A stretch of DNA of 64,000 nucleotides from Brachynemurus nebulosus (lineage: Eukaryota; Arthropoda; Insecta; Neuroptera; Myrmeleontidae). The stretch spans positions 9,752,709 through 9,816,708 of the forward strand of contig JAPWDM010000015.1 of NCBI GenBank assembly GCA_035578155.1. Reading direction: 5' to 3'. Below the pieces are notes generated by a model. It did not search any database. It saw only the letters and a list, made by a program, of their open reading frames with translations, and was not told the DNA's origin. This document shows positions 47,408-57,056 of the stretch, piece by piece (positions within the stretch are counted from its first letter, which is position 1; each line of letters begins with the position of its first letter). The translations under genes and the position numbers were made by a program.

Positions 47408-50376
47408 GGGGAGCATGTACCTTTTTGGCACCAAAATATCGATTTTTTGAAACATATCATAAAAAATACTATGTTTTATGCCCTTTTCAAAAATATATAA
47501 CACTCTATATCTGAGAGGTTTAGAAATATGTGTAAAATGTGTTTTAAGAAATGTATGCACGCTTTTTTCAGCTGACAACATGGCGCGCTATGGATTGTTA
47601 GTGTCAGAATGTATTATATACATATTACTTGCTCCAATTGTATGATTATTAAGTTTTTCCCCTTTAGGTTGGTAGCACTGCTTGCTTTAGATGCATTTGA
47701 ACAAGTGGTCAGCGTAAGTCTAGAAAATTGTAACTAGTTGGGAGCCCAGCGGGAGCCCGACACGGCTTCAGACATCTAGTCTCTCGCTGACCGTCGTCGA
47801 ACACACAGTGCATTGTAAATACATTATTACCCATTGTTGGTTGAACTGCACTCTTTTCTCTCTCTGGTAATACGTGTGATGTAGTCGTGTGTGTAAATAC
47901 GCACACTACTATACAACACGAAACCAATACCACTGCAAACTGTGTACCTACACTACAGAGTGGGAGAAATTTTACGTCACCCACTTGCGACAAGTGGAAC
48001 AGGGTGATTTGGTTACTAGTGTGGCTCCTTGCATTTGAAGGATGTAAGTCATCTGTAACTTACCTAACCTACACTATTGATATTATTGTTATTGTTTATG
48101 TTTACTAACAGTGTTTGTCAGTGTAATTCTATTTTGTGTGGTGCCAGTGATCAAAACTTTGGACTCTTAGTGTGTATTTATTATATAAATAAGTGATATT
48201 ATTGTGTATTAGCCATGCCTAGAGTGAAAAGGTTCAATAAACAGTCTTACAGAGGTAACCAATTTCGTAAAAATTCAAGTGAACTAGGACTAAGTGCTTC
48301 TCCAGGTACAAGTGAATCTAATAGGCCTAGGCCTAAACAATCATCTAGTTCTAAGAAGATTAATGATTCAAACTTGCCTAAATTTAGTGATTATGACATA
48401 AACAATGTAAATATTATAATAGATTTACAACAGATTTCTGGCCTAATAAAATCTTTCACTGCATGTAAATATTGTAGTAGTTCCGACTGCATTGACATAA
48501 GCCTAGATGAAGACTTCAAGTGTGGAATAGTACATCGTGTAAATATTTGTTGCAATGTATGTAAACATACTGACTCAGTAATAAGCTCCAAATGTGTTAG
48601 AAATATGTATGAGTTGAATCTAAGATATGTTTATGCTCTACGTTCAATCGGCAAAGGCCTAGATTCTGGTAGGGTATTTTCTGCTGTGATGAATATCGCT
48701 CCACCAAACAGCCGAATTGAAAAATATAATAAAAAACTGCTTACTGCTGTAACAGAGGTAAGTGAATGTTCACTTAGACAGGCAGCTGATGAAGTTCGTA
48801 GCCTAAATGATGATTGTCGTGATATAGCAGCCGCTTTTGACGGTACCTGGCAGAAGCGAGGCTTCACCTCTGTGAACGGCGTAATGACAGCAACATCCTT
48901 CGATACAGGAAAGGTTATGGACTTTGAGTGTTTCAGCAAATATTGTAATAAATGTGTCAGAAAACCTATAAGCCATGACAAAACCCTATTGAAACAGCAC
49001 AAAAATTCTGGTACTTGTTTGGCAAATTTTTCAGGTACAAGTGGTGGAATGGAGGTGGCGGGAGCTCTGACTCTTTGTCGCCGCTCTGAGGCTAAACTCA
49101 ATGTGCGATACACAAAATACCTTGGAGATGGGGACTCTAAGGGGTTTACTCATGTTGTGGCAAACAATCCCTATGGTGATGATGTTTTGTTAGAAAAACT
49201 TGAATGTGTAGGCCATATTCAGAAGCGACTAGGAACAAGACTGCGGCGATTGAAGAGGGATAAAAAAGGAATCAAATTGAAGGATGGTAAAGGACTTGGA
49301 GGACAAGGTAGGTTGACTGATGTAGAGATAGATCACTTACAACGTTTTTATGGGATGGCAATAAGGAATAATTTGGAAGATGTTGAAAAAATGAAGAGAG
49401 CAATATGGGCTACGTTCTATCACAAATTATCGACTGACGCAAAACCTCAGCACGAACTATGCCCGCCTGGGATTGAGTCTTGGTGCAAATACAGACAAGC
49501 TCAGGCAAATAATAAGCTAGATGATTTCAAACATACAAACTCATTGCCTGAATCTATTATGGAAGAAATAAAACCAATCTATAAGGATTTATCAGCCCCA
49601 GCCCTACTAAAGAGGTGTCTGCACGGTAAAACACAGAACCCTAATGAAAGCATCAATAGCGTAATTTGGAATAGGCTACCCAAGACCACATTTGTTGGCA
49701 TTCAGACATTAAAATTAGGGGTTTGTGATGCAGTTCTTAGTTTTAATGAAGGAGCAATGGCCAAAGTGAATGTTTTGGAACGATTATGCATCCAACCAGG
49801 ACGCTTTATGGTTGAAGGCCTTCAACAAATCGATTCCAATAGGGTTAAAAAAGCTGACAAAGAAGTCCAAGAAGAAAATAAAAAGAAGGATAGGAAAAAA
49901 GAGTAAAAATGAAGAAGATGATTACTGTCCAGGTGGATTTTAAAGTGATTATGTGTTTTGAAGTGTAACTAAAACTTTAAAGCTGTTTTACCGAAAGTAC
50001 CGTTTTGTGACATTTCGGAACACGTTGTGAAACAATTATTAGACTTACAGACTTCAAATTTTACACACTTATTGCAGACTAGTTGGTGAGTAGATTCATG
50101 CTTTTTTATCAATATATATTATGTTTTTATAATTTTAAAAAATATTGTATTTACATAATTAAAAAAAAAATTTTTTGTTAAATTGCTACCACGATAATTT
50201 TTTTGTTTATTGAGATATTAAAAAAAAAAGGCATGAAAATATAAAGCTGTTAATGTAGAACAAAACCCTAAAGTTTAAAGTCAATATGTCTAATAGTTTA
50301 GGAGATAATGGTACCGACATGTTGCAGTGTACTCCCATTTAAATAACATGGGACCCGAAAAAGGTACATGCTCCCC
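47408..50376 (+). mobile_element. TTAA-flanked DNA transposon with Mutator-like transposase
   Basis: Terminal inverted repeat GGGGAGCATGTACCTTTTT (19 bp, perfect) with TTAA at 47404-47407 and 50377-50380. It interrupts the LTR element's internal region. TTAA targets occur in piggyBac, Kolobok and Sola3; the protein is not piggyBac-like. At 2969 bp with an intact gene and exact ends this may be an autonomous, recently active copy. Confidence 0.88.
48215..49906 (+). CDS. Mutator-like transposase, intact (563 aa)
   Basis: Uninterrupted from ATG 48215 to TAA 49906. Matches the arthropod 'Mutator-like transposase' family (Pfam PF20700 by recollection). The basic N-terminus (MPRVKRFNKQSYRGNQFRKN) probably binds DNA. 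Cys pairs CKYCSSSDC and CCNVC at about 86-118 and CNKC near 247 suggest zinc binding. Candidate catalytic residues: D209 in AAAFDGTWQKRG, D305 or D307 in YLGDGDSKGF, E478 in NPNESINSVIW. Typical family phrases include CVGHIQKRLGTRLR and GQGRLTDVEIDHLQRFYG. The C-terminus is Lys/Glu-rich. It would excise and insert the surrounding element. Confidence 0.85.
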   Translation: MPRVKRFNKQSYRGNQFRKNSSELGLSASPGTSESNRPRPKQSSSSKKINDSNLPKFSDYDINNVNIIIDLQQISGLIKSFTACKYCSSSDCIDISLDEDFKCGIVHRVNICCNVCKHTDSVISSKCVRNMYELNLRYVYALRSIGKGLDSGRVFSAVMNIAPPNSRIEKYNKKLLTAVTEVSECSLRQAADEVRSLNDDCRDIAAAFDGTWQKRGFTSVNGVMTATSFDTGKVMDFECFSKYCNKCVRKPISHDKTLLKQHKNSGTCLANFSGTSGGMEVAGALTLCRRSEAKLNVRYTKYLGDGDSKGFTHVVANNPYGDDVLLEKLECVGHIQKRLGTRLRRLKRDKKGIKLKDGKGLGGQGRLTDVEIDHLQRFYGMAIRNNLEDVEKMKRAIWATFYHKLSTDAKPQHELCPPGIESWCKYRQAQANNKLDDFKHTNSLPESIMEEIKPIYKDLSAPALLKRCLHGKTQNPNESINSVIWNRLPKTTFVGIQTLKLGVCDAVLSFNEGAMAKVNVLERLCIQPGRFMVEGLQQIDSNRVKKADKEVQEENKKKDRKKE

Positions 50377-50543
50377 TTAACGAAATATCCCGGTAAAGCC
50401 CAAATTAGTAAAATTCCCCAAAAAAAAAAAAAAAAAATGTAAAGAATAGATCCCTGTCGTAAAAGTTCAATGCACAGTTAGCGTTAAACTAAAAATTAGT
50501 GTCCTTCTCACTTAAACTCTTCTTTGTCAGTTCGGTTAATGGC

Positions 50544-52100
50544 CTAGCTATGTGTGCGAAACGTGGGATGAATCTTCTCTAGAATCCCAGGAACGCCCTT
50601 ACGTCTTTTGCTGAACTTGGATAATTTTTTAACCTCTACAATTTTCTCCGCTTTGGCCTTGACCCGATTTCCACCGATTATGTGCCCTAGGTATCGTATT
50701 TCCGGCTTCAGAAAATGGTATTTTGAAGGTTTGAGTTTGAGGATGGCCTTCCTCATACAATCGAAAACTTCTTTCAATCTTTGAATGTGTTCTTCTTCAC
50801 CTGTTATGCAAATGGGACTCGATATGCTTGTTTAGCTATTGGCGGCACGTCTTCCATACTAATGCGGTGTTGAACTCCAACTGCTTCCCTCAACTTATCT
50901 CCTTCCGATAAGAAGGTATCCCGATAACCCGCTAAAAATTCTAATAACCTTTGGCGTCGGCCCTCCGGTAGGTGTCCTTGGTTTGTAGTTCGTTGGTCCT
51001 TTATCCCATTGTGTCCCAAGAAATCACGTGCCTTTTCTGCTATCCCTATAGCAGTCCCCTTGAGTATTTCGATGTCTGGTTCGCTCATATTTATAACTCG
51101 TACTTGGACTGATCCCTTGTCCTTGCAGTTAAAATCCTCGCTGACATCACCCCTTGAATTAAGATTTCCTTTGGTTCAATGATGATTGTTTTTCCACACA
51201 ACTTGGATGCAGTCTGCGCTTCGCAAGTGCATTCATGTCGCGCAGGTAGTTCAATACGTTCCTTTAGCGAAACTGGGAAGCGGTCAACTTCCTGTTTCTG
51301 GGAACTATTCAGTATTGACCGTACTGAAAGCGATTTTTCTCCTACTTGACTATTATGCGTTCTGCCATCCATTTTGCTGTTGATTATGGAATTGTCGAAG
51401 GTACCCATATCTTGCGGCAATTCTTCCTCATCATTCACCTTTGAATCCACTTTGGAATTTTTCCTTAATTTTCCCGACTGATTCGCCCTCGAATCTATTT
51501 TTAGTTTTCCCGATTGATTCGCCCTCGAATCTATTTTTAATTTGCCCGATTGATTCGCCCTCGAATCTATTTTTAATTTGCCCGATTGATTCGCCCTCGA
51601 ATCTATTTTTGATTTACCCGATTGATTCGCCCTCGAATCTATTTTTAATTTGCCCGATTGATTCGCCCTCGAATCTATTTTTGATTTACCCGATTGATTC
51701 GCCCTCGAATCTATTTTTAATTTGCCCGATTGATTCGCCCTCGAATCTATTTTTAATTTGCCCGATTGATTTATTTTGTTTTGAACTGTAGAACCAAAAT
51801 TATCTTCAGGCTTAGGACCTCTTGAATCCCCGAACACTTTCTTATCTTCTCTTTCTGTTCTGATTACATCGTAGAAGACGCCGTCCTCGTATTGATTAGT
51901 TTCTACTAGTAATTTTGTATTTACCCCATATTCGGGTATAAAAAGTTGTCCCGAACCAAAATTAATAACAGCTCCGTGTTTAAATAAAAAAAAAATCCCG
52001 ACCCAACAGCCCCGCGACAGCTAGTGGTAGGTCTTCACATAAAAGTTAGTTTGACCCATTTGTAGTGTTACGTTTGTCTTTCCGCATACTTCTGAGTTAT
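50544..52100 (-). pseudogene. remnant gypsy pol of the minus-strand LTR element
   Basis: Reading downward: a decayed C-terminal half of a protease near 52030-51940 (GLLGRDFF, VINFGSGQLFIPEYG); a linker with an in-frame 36-bp repeat (51837-51091); the pre-RT region (51088-50804: RRQRLLEFLAGYRDTFL, AYRVPFA); then directly the RT thumb end (50777-50544: LKPSKYHFLKPEIRYLGHII). The RT core with its catalytic YxDD, RNase H and integrase are all missing, so the element is an internally deleted, non-autonomous copy. Confidence 0.82.
51462..51773 (-). repeat. in-frame 36-bp minisatellite in pol
   Basis: Eight full copies and one partial copy of a 36-bp unit encoding NQSGK(L/S)KIDSRA on the minus strand. 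The frame is kept throughout. It lies between protease and RT, where gypsy polyproteins tolerate linker growth. Confidence 0.92.
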
Positions 52101-52841
52101 GTCTCGTTATACCCATTAAGTTACATATGTCCCTATTCCAGTCAATGTGATGCCCCCTATGATGTCCCTTCCGAAAATAGAAATCACCGACCATTCTCCT
52201 TTTTGTGTACTATAAATTCATATAAACCTTGATTGTTAAACCGTCAATCATTCTCTGAATGAATCCCCAATTAATAATTAGTAATTAGTTAAAATTTTAC
52301 CCAAAACGAAAAAATACATAAATAAATTCTCTAACTATATTTATGAAATTACACGATTTATAAAAGTAAAAACATTATTTGTATATTAATAATAAAAGCC
52401 AGTTGTGTTTTTTAGCTGCGACAGCAGATTACAATACCCGTATAGAACAATTAAATTATTTATTATAATTATGAATGAATGAAATGTGATATGCTAGTAG
52501 GTATCACACGCATATGTACATTGTGAGACGATTTAATTAATATTTACAAATTTGTGTCGCGTGCTGTGGCTATCATTTTACGATTCATCTATTTTTTCTT
52601 TAAGGGAAACGTGATAAAAAAAATTATTTAAAATGCAAATATTTACCTACATTTTTCCCGATTTTATACCCATATCCTTAATTATTATTCTCAAAATTGT
52701 GATAGAGAAAGTTATTTAAAACGTAAATATTTACCTATAGGTACGGCTATACTTGTCCCGATTACCCATCCAAATCCCTTAATTATCACTCTCAAAATCC
52801 TGATTTAAGGCGTAATATTTTAATTCCAGTGCTGCCACCAT

Positions 52842-52960
52842 TGTTGACGTTAGCCGGGTGCCTTAAAGGATATTATCCTTGGCAAGAGGTGTTGAGGTCC
52901 GAACTCGTTAATTACGCCCAATTCGAGGATTTTGAGGTGCTGAAGGGGAGTGAAACAAAC

Positions 52961-53019
<59 letters not shown>

Positions 53020-53461
53020 AAACAAAATATCACAGTTTATTAATAGCATTACAATTAAATAATAAATAAAATATAAAGAAATTACTTTTAGAGAAAGAAA
53101 TGCGTACCCTTTTTGCGTATGTATATGAAACTGACCTCGGACTAGACTCCTTGGGAGCCAAGGCTATCTAGCGGTGTTGACTGGCCTGCCTTGACTGCCC
53201 CCCTCCCTCTGGGTGAGCCATGGCTTGACACGAATGTCCGCCCTTGACTGCCTTTGAATCGAACCAACGAATCTTTTTATAGTAAAATATTTTGCTGAAA
53301 TATGCATTTTACAGAAGTAATAATAATAGTACAAGCTTATGTTATTTGTATGCATACTTCAACAAAAATTTGTAAATAAACAACGTAAATAAAAATATTG
53401 AAATGTTACAACAACACAATACTAGAACATAAATATTGATAATAAAGACCCGTTCGTTACA
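52842..53461 (-). repeat. LTR (620 bp) of the minus-strand LTR element
   Basis: Uninterrupted copy; minus-strand start TGTAACGAACGGGTCTTTAT, end GGCTAACGTCAACA. Contains a (TA)n tract at about 52963-53015 exactly where the other LTR received the CACCCTG transposon, and a 48-bp extra segment near 53180 flanked by TTGAC repeats. Confidence 0.92.
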
Positions 53462-53465
53462 TCAC

Positions 53466-53779
53466 CTTTAAATTCTGATAGCAGTCACGTGTTATTTTCA
53501 AATTTGGAAGACACTGCAGCTTCTTCTCAAGTAAACAATACAAATTTTCCAAATTATACCAATACTCTCCCTGGTGTTGAAATTATTAAAATTACAAAAG
53601 ATATACAATACAGAAGAACAAACAGCGGTAATTATCAATTGGAATTATCAGCTGGAAGCTGCAATGACAGAGAAGAATTGCCTTCAACCCATACAAACAT
53701 AAACGAAGCAGGTCCGTCTCGAGCAAATCACACATCAATTGAAGATTATCCAACAGGTTTTGCACAACCAAGTCAGATA
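53466..53779 (+). pseudogene. continuation of the gene interrupted at 43193
   Basis: Open from the LTR boundary to TGA at about 53780. Ser/Asn/Thr-rich with SNLEDTAASSQVNNTNFPNY and an ENLxD-like repetition also seen before the insertion (NLEDIIS). The frame agrees with 43193 once the insert and one TCAC are ignored. Unrecognised function. Confidence 0.5.
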
Positions 53780-53829
53780 TGAACACACTCTCCAGATTTC
53801 AATATTAATGAATATTTAAATCGAATTCA

Positions 53830-56800
53830 ATGAAAAAGGCAATTAAAAGGAAATTCGAAACTGCAAGTAAGTAAATGTTTTTCATTCTATTATTTTACAA
53901 GTTTAATATTTTTATTTTCAGTTTCAGAAAAAAATGTTGAAGAAAATATTCAGCCTTCAACCACCAGTTATTTTGAGGAAAATATTCAACCATCAGTTTC
54001 AATAGATTTTGAAGAAAATGCTCAACCGTCAACTTCAACAGATTTTGAAGAAAATATTCAACCATTAAGTTCAACAGATTTTGAAGAAAATGTTCAACCG
54101 TCAACTTCAAGACATTTTGAAGAAAATTTTCAATCATCAGTGTCTAATGTAAATTCAAGAGTTCACACTAAGGTAAACTCATTTAGTAATCTACATTGGA
54201 GCAATGCTGCAAATAGCTTTAATAACAGAATTTTTGTGGGTAGAATTAAAAACAATGATAATATAAAGTCAGTAAGTGAATTTTTCGAAAAGCGTTTCCA
54301 TTTAGTAAAGTCTAAAATAACTGAATATCAACAAAAATATACTTTGTTAAAAATAAGTTTCAGTCTTTGTTGTGAATATAAATTTGAAAAACTTGATAAG
54401 GAAGTTTTCGATAATGTTTACTTTCAAAATAAATTATCTGTCTTAGACCGTACTAGTGAAATTAGTGTTATATATAAAAGAAAAATGGAAGATATTTTAG
54501 ATAAAATGGATACATTTGAAAGAGGTGAAAGCGGAAAAACTTTGAATCGAATTTTGTATTTGGAGTTAAGTTTAGCTCAATACGATCCATTAAATTCAGG
54601 CGGTACTTATATCCCATTACCAAAAAATATTTTAAACACCAATTCTGTAATTAATGTAAAAAATCATGGTAATTATTGTTTTATCTGGTCAATTTTAGCT
54701 GCTCTATACCCACAAGAATCTAATCCGAATAGAGTTTCAAAGTATCCACAAAATTTTAGAGAAATTTTTAATTTAACTAATATTACCCTTTCCAATAAGT
54801 TTAAAAGATATAGACACATTCGAGAAATTAAACAATATTTCAATCAATGTATATGGATTAAATAATTCAGGAAAAATTTGCGGGCCCCTGCACTTTACCA
54901 AATACAAAAATAATACTCATATTAATTTGTTATTAATTTCTGATAATGAAAATAATAGACATCACTATTGTTATATTAAAAATTTATCTCGTTTAAGCGG
55001 ATCTCAACTTTCCCAGCATAAAAATAAACACCATATTTATGAAAGATGTTTAAATTATTTTACAGAGATAGATTTGTTAAATCAACATTTGGAAAAATGT
55101 TTACTTGTAAAGCCAGTTAAAATAACATTCCCATCGGAAAATAACAAAATTATGAAATTTACCAAAATTAAACATTTATTAAAAGTTCCAATATTAGCCT
55201 ATTGCGATTTTGAATGCTTAACTAAAAAATTTCATAGTTACGCACCAAACCCAAATGACCCATGTGTTGAAAGAATTGAGTACCACGTTCCTTATACAAT
55301 AGGAATGAAGGTTGTTTGTTATTTTAACGAAAATCTTAATTGTTATTATAGTTACATAGGTCCGGTCCAATGGCAACCAAGTATTTTATTAAAAAAATTA
55401 TTGAGTTGGCTGAATGTACTGAAAGATTTCTTGAAACAGACGCACCCATGGTAATGACTTTTGAAGATGAAATTGCTTCTCAAAATGCAGATACTTGTTG
55501 GATATGTGAAAAACCATTTGATCCTGGACAAATTAAGGTTAGAGATCACAATCATCTAGATTATTTGGTAATTCAAATTTTAGGGTGCTGCACATCAAGA
55601 CTGTAATATAAATTTACAAATAAATAGATATATACCAGTTTTCTTTCATAATGGAAGTCGTTATGATTTTCATTTGTTCTTGAGAGAATAAGGATTCTCG
55701 GAGGAGAATATTTATGCTATTCCTTTAAACACTCAAAACTATATTTGCATTCAGAAAAAAATTGGATCGGTTTATGTACGCTTTTTAGATTCATGCAGAT
55801 TTTTAAATTCTTCTTTAAATGAACTGTCGGAAAATTTGGAACCACATCAATTTAAAATTTTAAAACAACACTTTCCTTTAGAAAGTGATTTTAATTTACT
55901 AATTAGGAAAGGAGTATTTCCTTATTCTTATGTTGACACTTATGAAAAATTAAAAGAAACGCAACTACCACCTAAAAATTATTTTTTTAATAATATAAAA
56001 AATGAAGATATTTCTGATAATGATTATGAACATGCTCAAATGGTTTGGAATCATTTTAAAATAGAAACTTTGGGTGATTATAGTGAATTGTACTTGAAAA
56101 CAGACATTTTACTTATGGCTGATGTATTTGAAAATTTCCGAGAACTATGCCATAAAACATATAAATTAGACCCATCACATTTTTTTAGCATGCCCGGTCT
56201 TTCGTTCGATGCTATGTTAAAATATACCAGTGTTGTTGAACTTTAACTTATTACAGATATTGACATATTAAATTTTTTTGAAACTTCCATTAGAGGGGGA
56301 AACTGTTTTGTTCCCACTAGATTTTTCCAAGCCAATAATGTATACATGAATGAATTTTATAACGAAAATGAAAACGATAGGTATATTATGTATTTTGATG
56401 CCAACAGTCTTTATGGATTCATAATGTCACATTTTCCTTTACCATATGGGAGTTTTGAATTTGTAAATGTAAACGATTTTGATTTAGAAAACACTAACGA
56501 AAATGATCCCGACATTGGGTATGCTTTAGAAGTTGATTTAGACTATCCAGAAAATATTCATGATCTGCATAACGATTTTCCATTTTGCCCAGAAAATTTT
56601 ATCCCACCTAAATCAAATTTTCGGGTTCCAAAACTTATAGGATCCTTTAGACCTAAAAAGAATTATACATTACACATTAAAAATTTAAAGCAATGCTTAA
56701 AACATGGCTTAGTTCCCAGAAAAATACACAAAGTTTTAAAATTCAAACATTCCTGTTGGTTAAAACCATACGTTGATTTTAATGGAAAGCTAAGATGCGA

Positions 56801-56880
56801 AGCTAAAACAAAATTTGACAAATTACACAGCCACACAAAAAAAAACTTTCTGACCTGGAGGTCTCACTATATGTACTATA
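53830..56880 (+). pseudogene. family B (protein-primed type) DNA polymerase, truncated and frameshifted
   Basis: DNA polymerase of the Polinton/Maverick-like type found in arthropods. ATG 53830, a 55-bp intron (53867-53921, GTAAGT to TTTTCAG), then five acidic DFEENxQPSxS repeats, a NHGNYCFIWSILAALYP block and, after a shift near 54840, HYCYIKNLSRL and a Cys/His pair. Exonuclease motifs: YCDFECL and NGSRYDFHLF. An endonuclease VII-like zinc centre (TCWICEKPFDPGQIKVRDHN) lies between. Polymerase motif A is YFDANSLYGFIM. Shifts near 55390 and 55565, stops near 55690 and 56246. The sequence ends near 56830-56880 before motifs B and C, so no active polymerase is encoded. Confidence 0.85.
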
Positions 56881-56898
56881 TGTTTTTGGGGTCGCTGA

Positions 56899-57056
56899 AT
56901 CCGAATTTGGGGTCAGTTTCATTCCAGTACATCTGGGTTCGGCCATAACCTCAAAAAATACCCTCAAAATTAACAAATATAGCAATTTTGAGGGTGTTTT
57001 TGAGGTTATGGCCGAACCCAGATGTACTGGAATGAAACTGACCCCAAATTCGGATT
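56899..57056. repeat. near-perfect ~70-bp-arm palindrome
   Basis: The arm with GGGGTCAGTTTCATTCCAGT and GGGTTCGGCCATAACCTCAA is mirrored after a short centre around 56965-56985. It sits just where the polymerase coding sequence stops. It would form a cruciform or a long RNA hairpin. Confidence 0.9.

Larger units (their letters stand above)
43194..53461 (-). mobile_element. gypsy-type LTR element, internally deleted, with two nested transposons
   Basis: In plus-strand reading the LTRs run from TGTTGACGTTAGCC to CGTT(C/T)(A/G)TTACA-like ends: one at 43194-47210 (split by a DNA transposon at 43321-46803), the other at 52842-53461. The direct repeat TCAC lies at 43190-43193 and 53462-53465. Genes are on the minus strand, where the primer site TGGTGGCAGCACTGGAAT follows the 5' LTR (52839 downward) and a purine tract AAGGGGGGAGCAT precedes the 3' LTR (about 47223-47211). 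The LTR at 52842 has a 48-bp insertion and a (TA)n expansion relative to the other. Confidence 0.9.

Noticed and set aside
53895..54130. Leu/Phe-rich minus-strand repeat protein
   Set aside because: It is the antisense of the acidic repeats of the polymerase gene.
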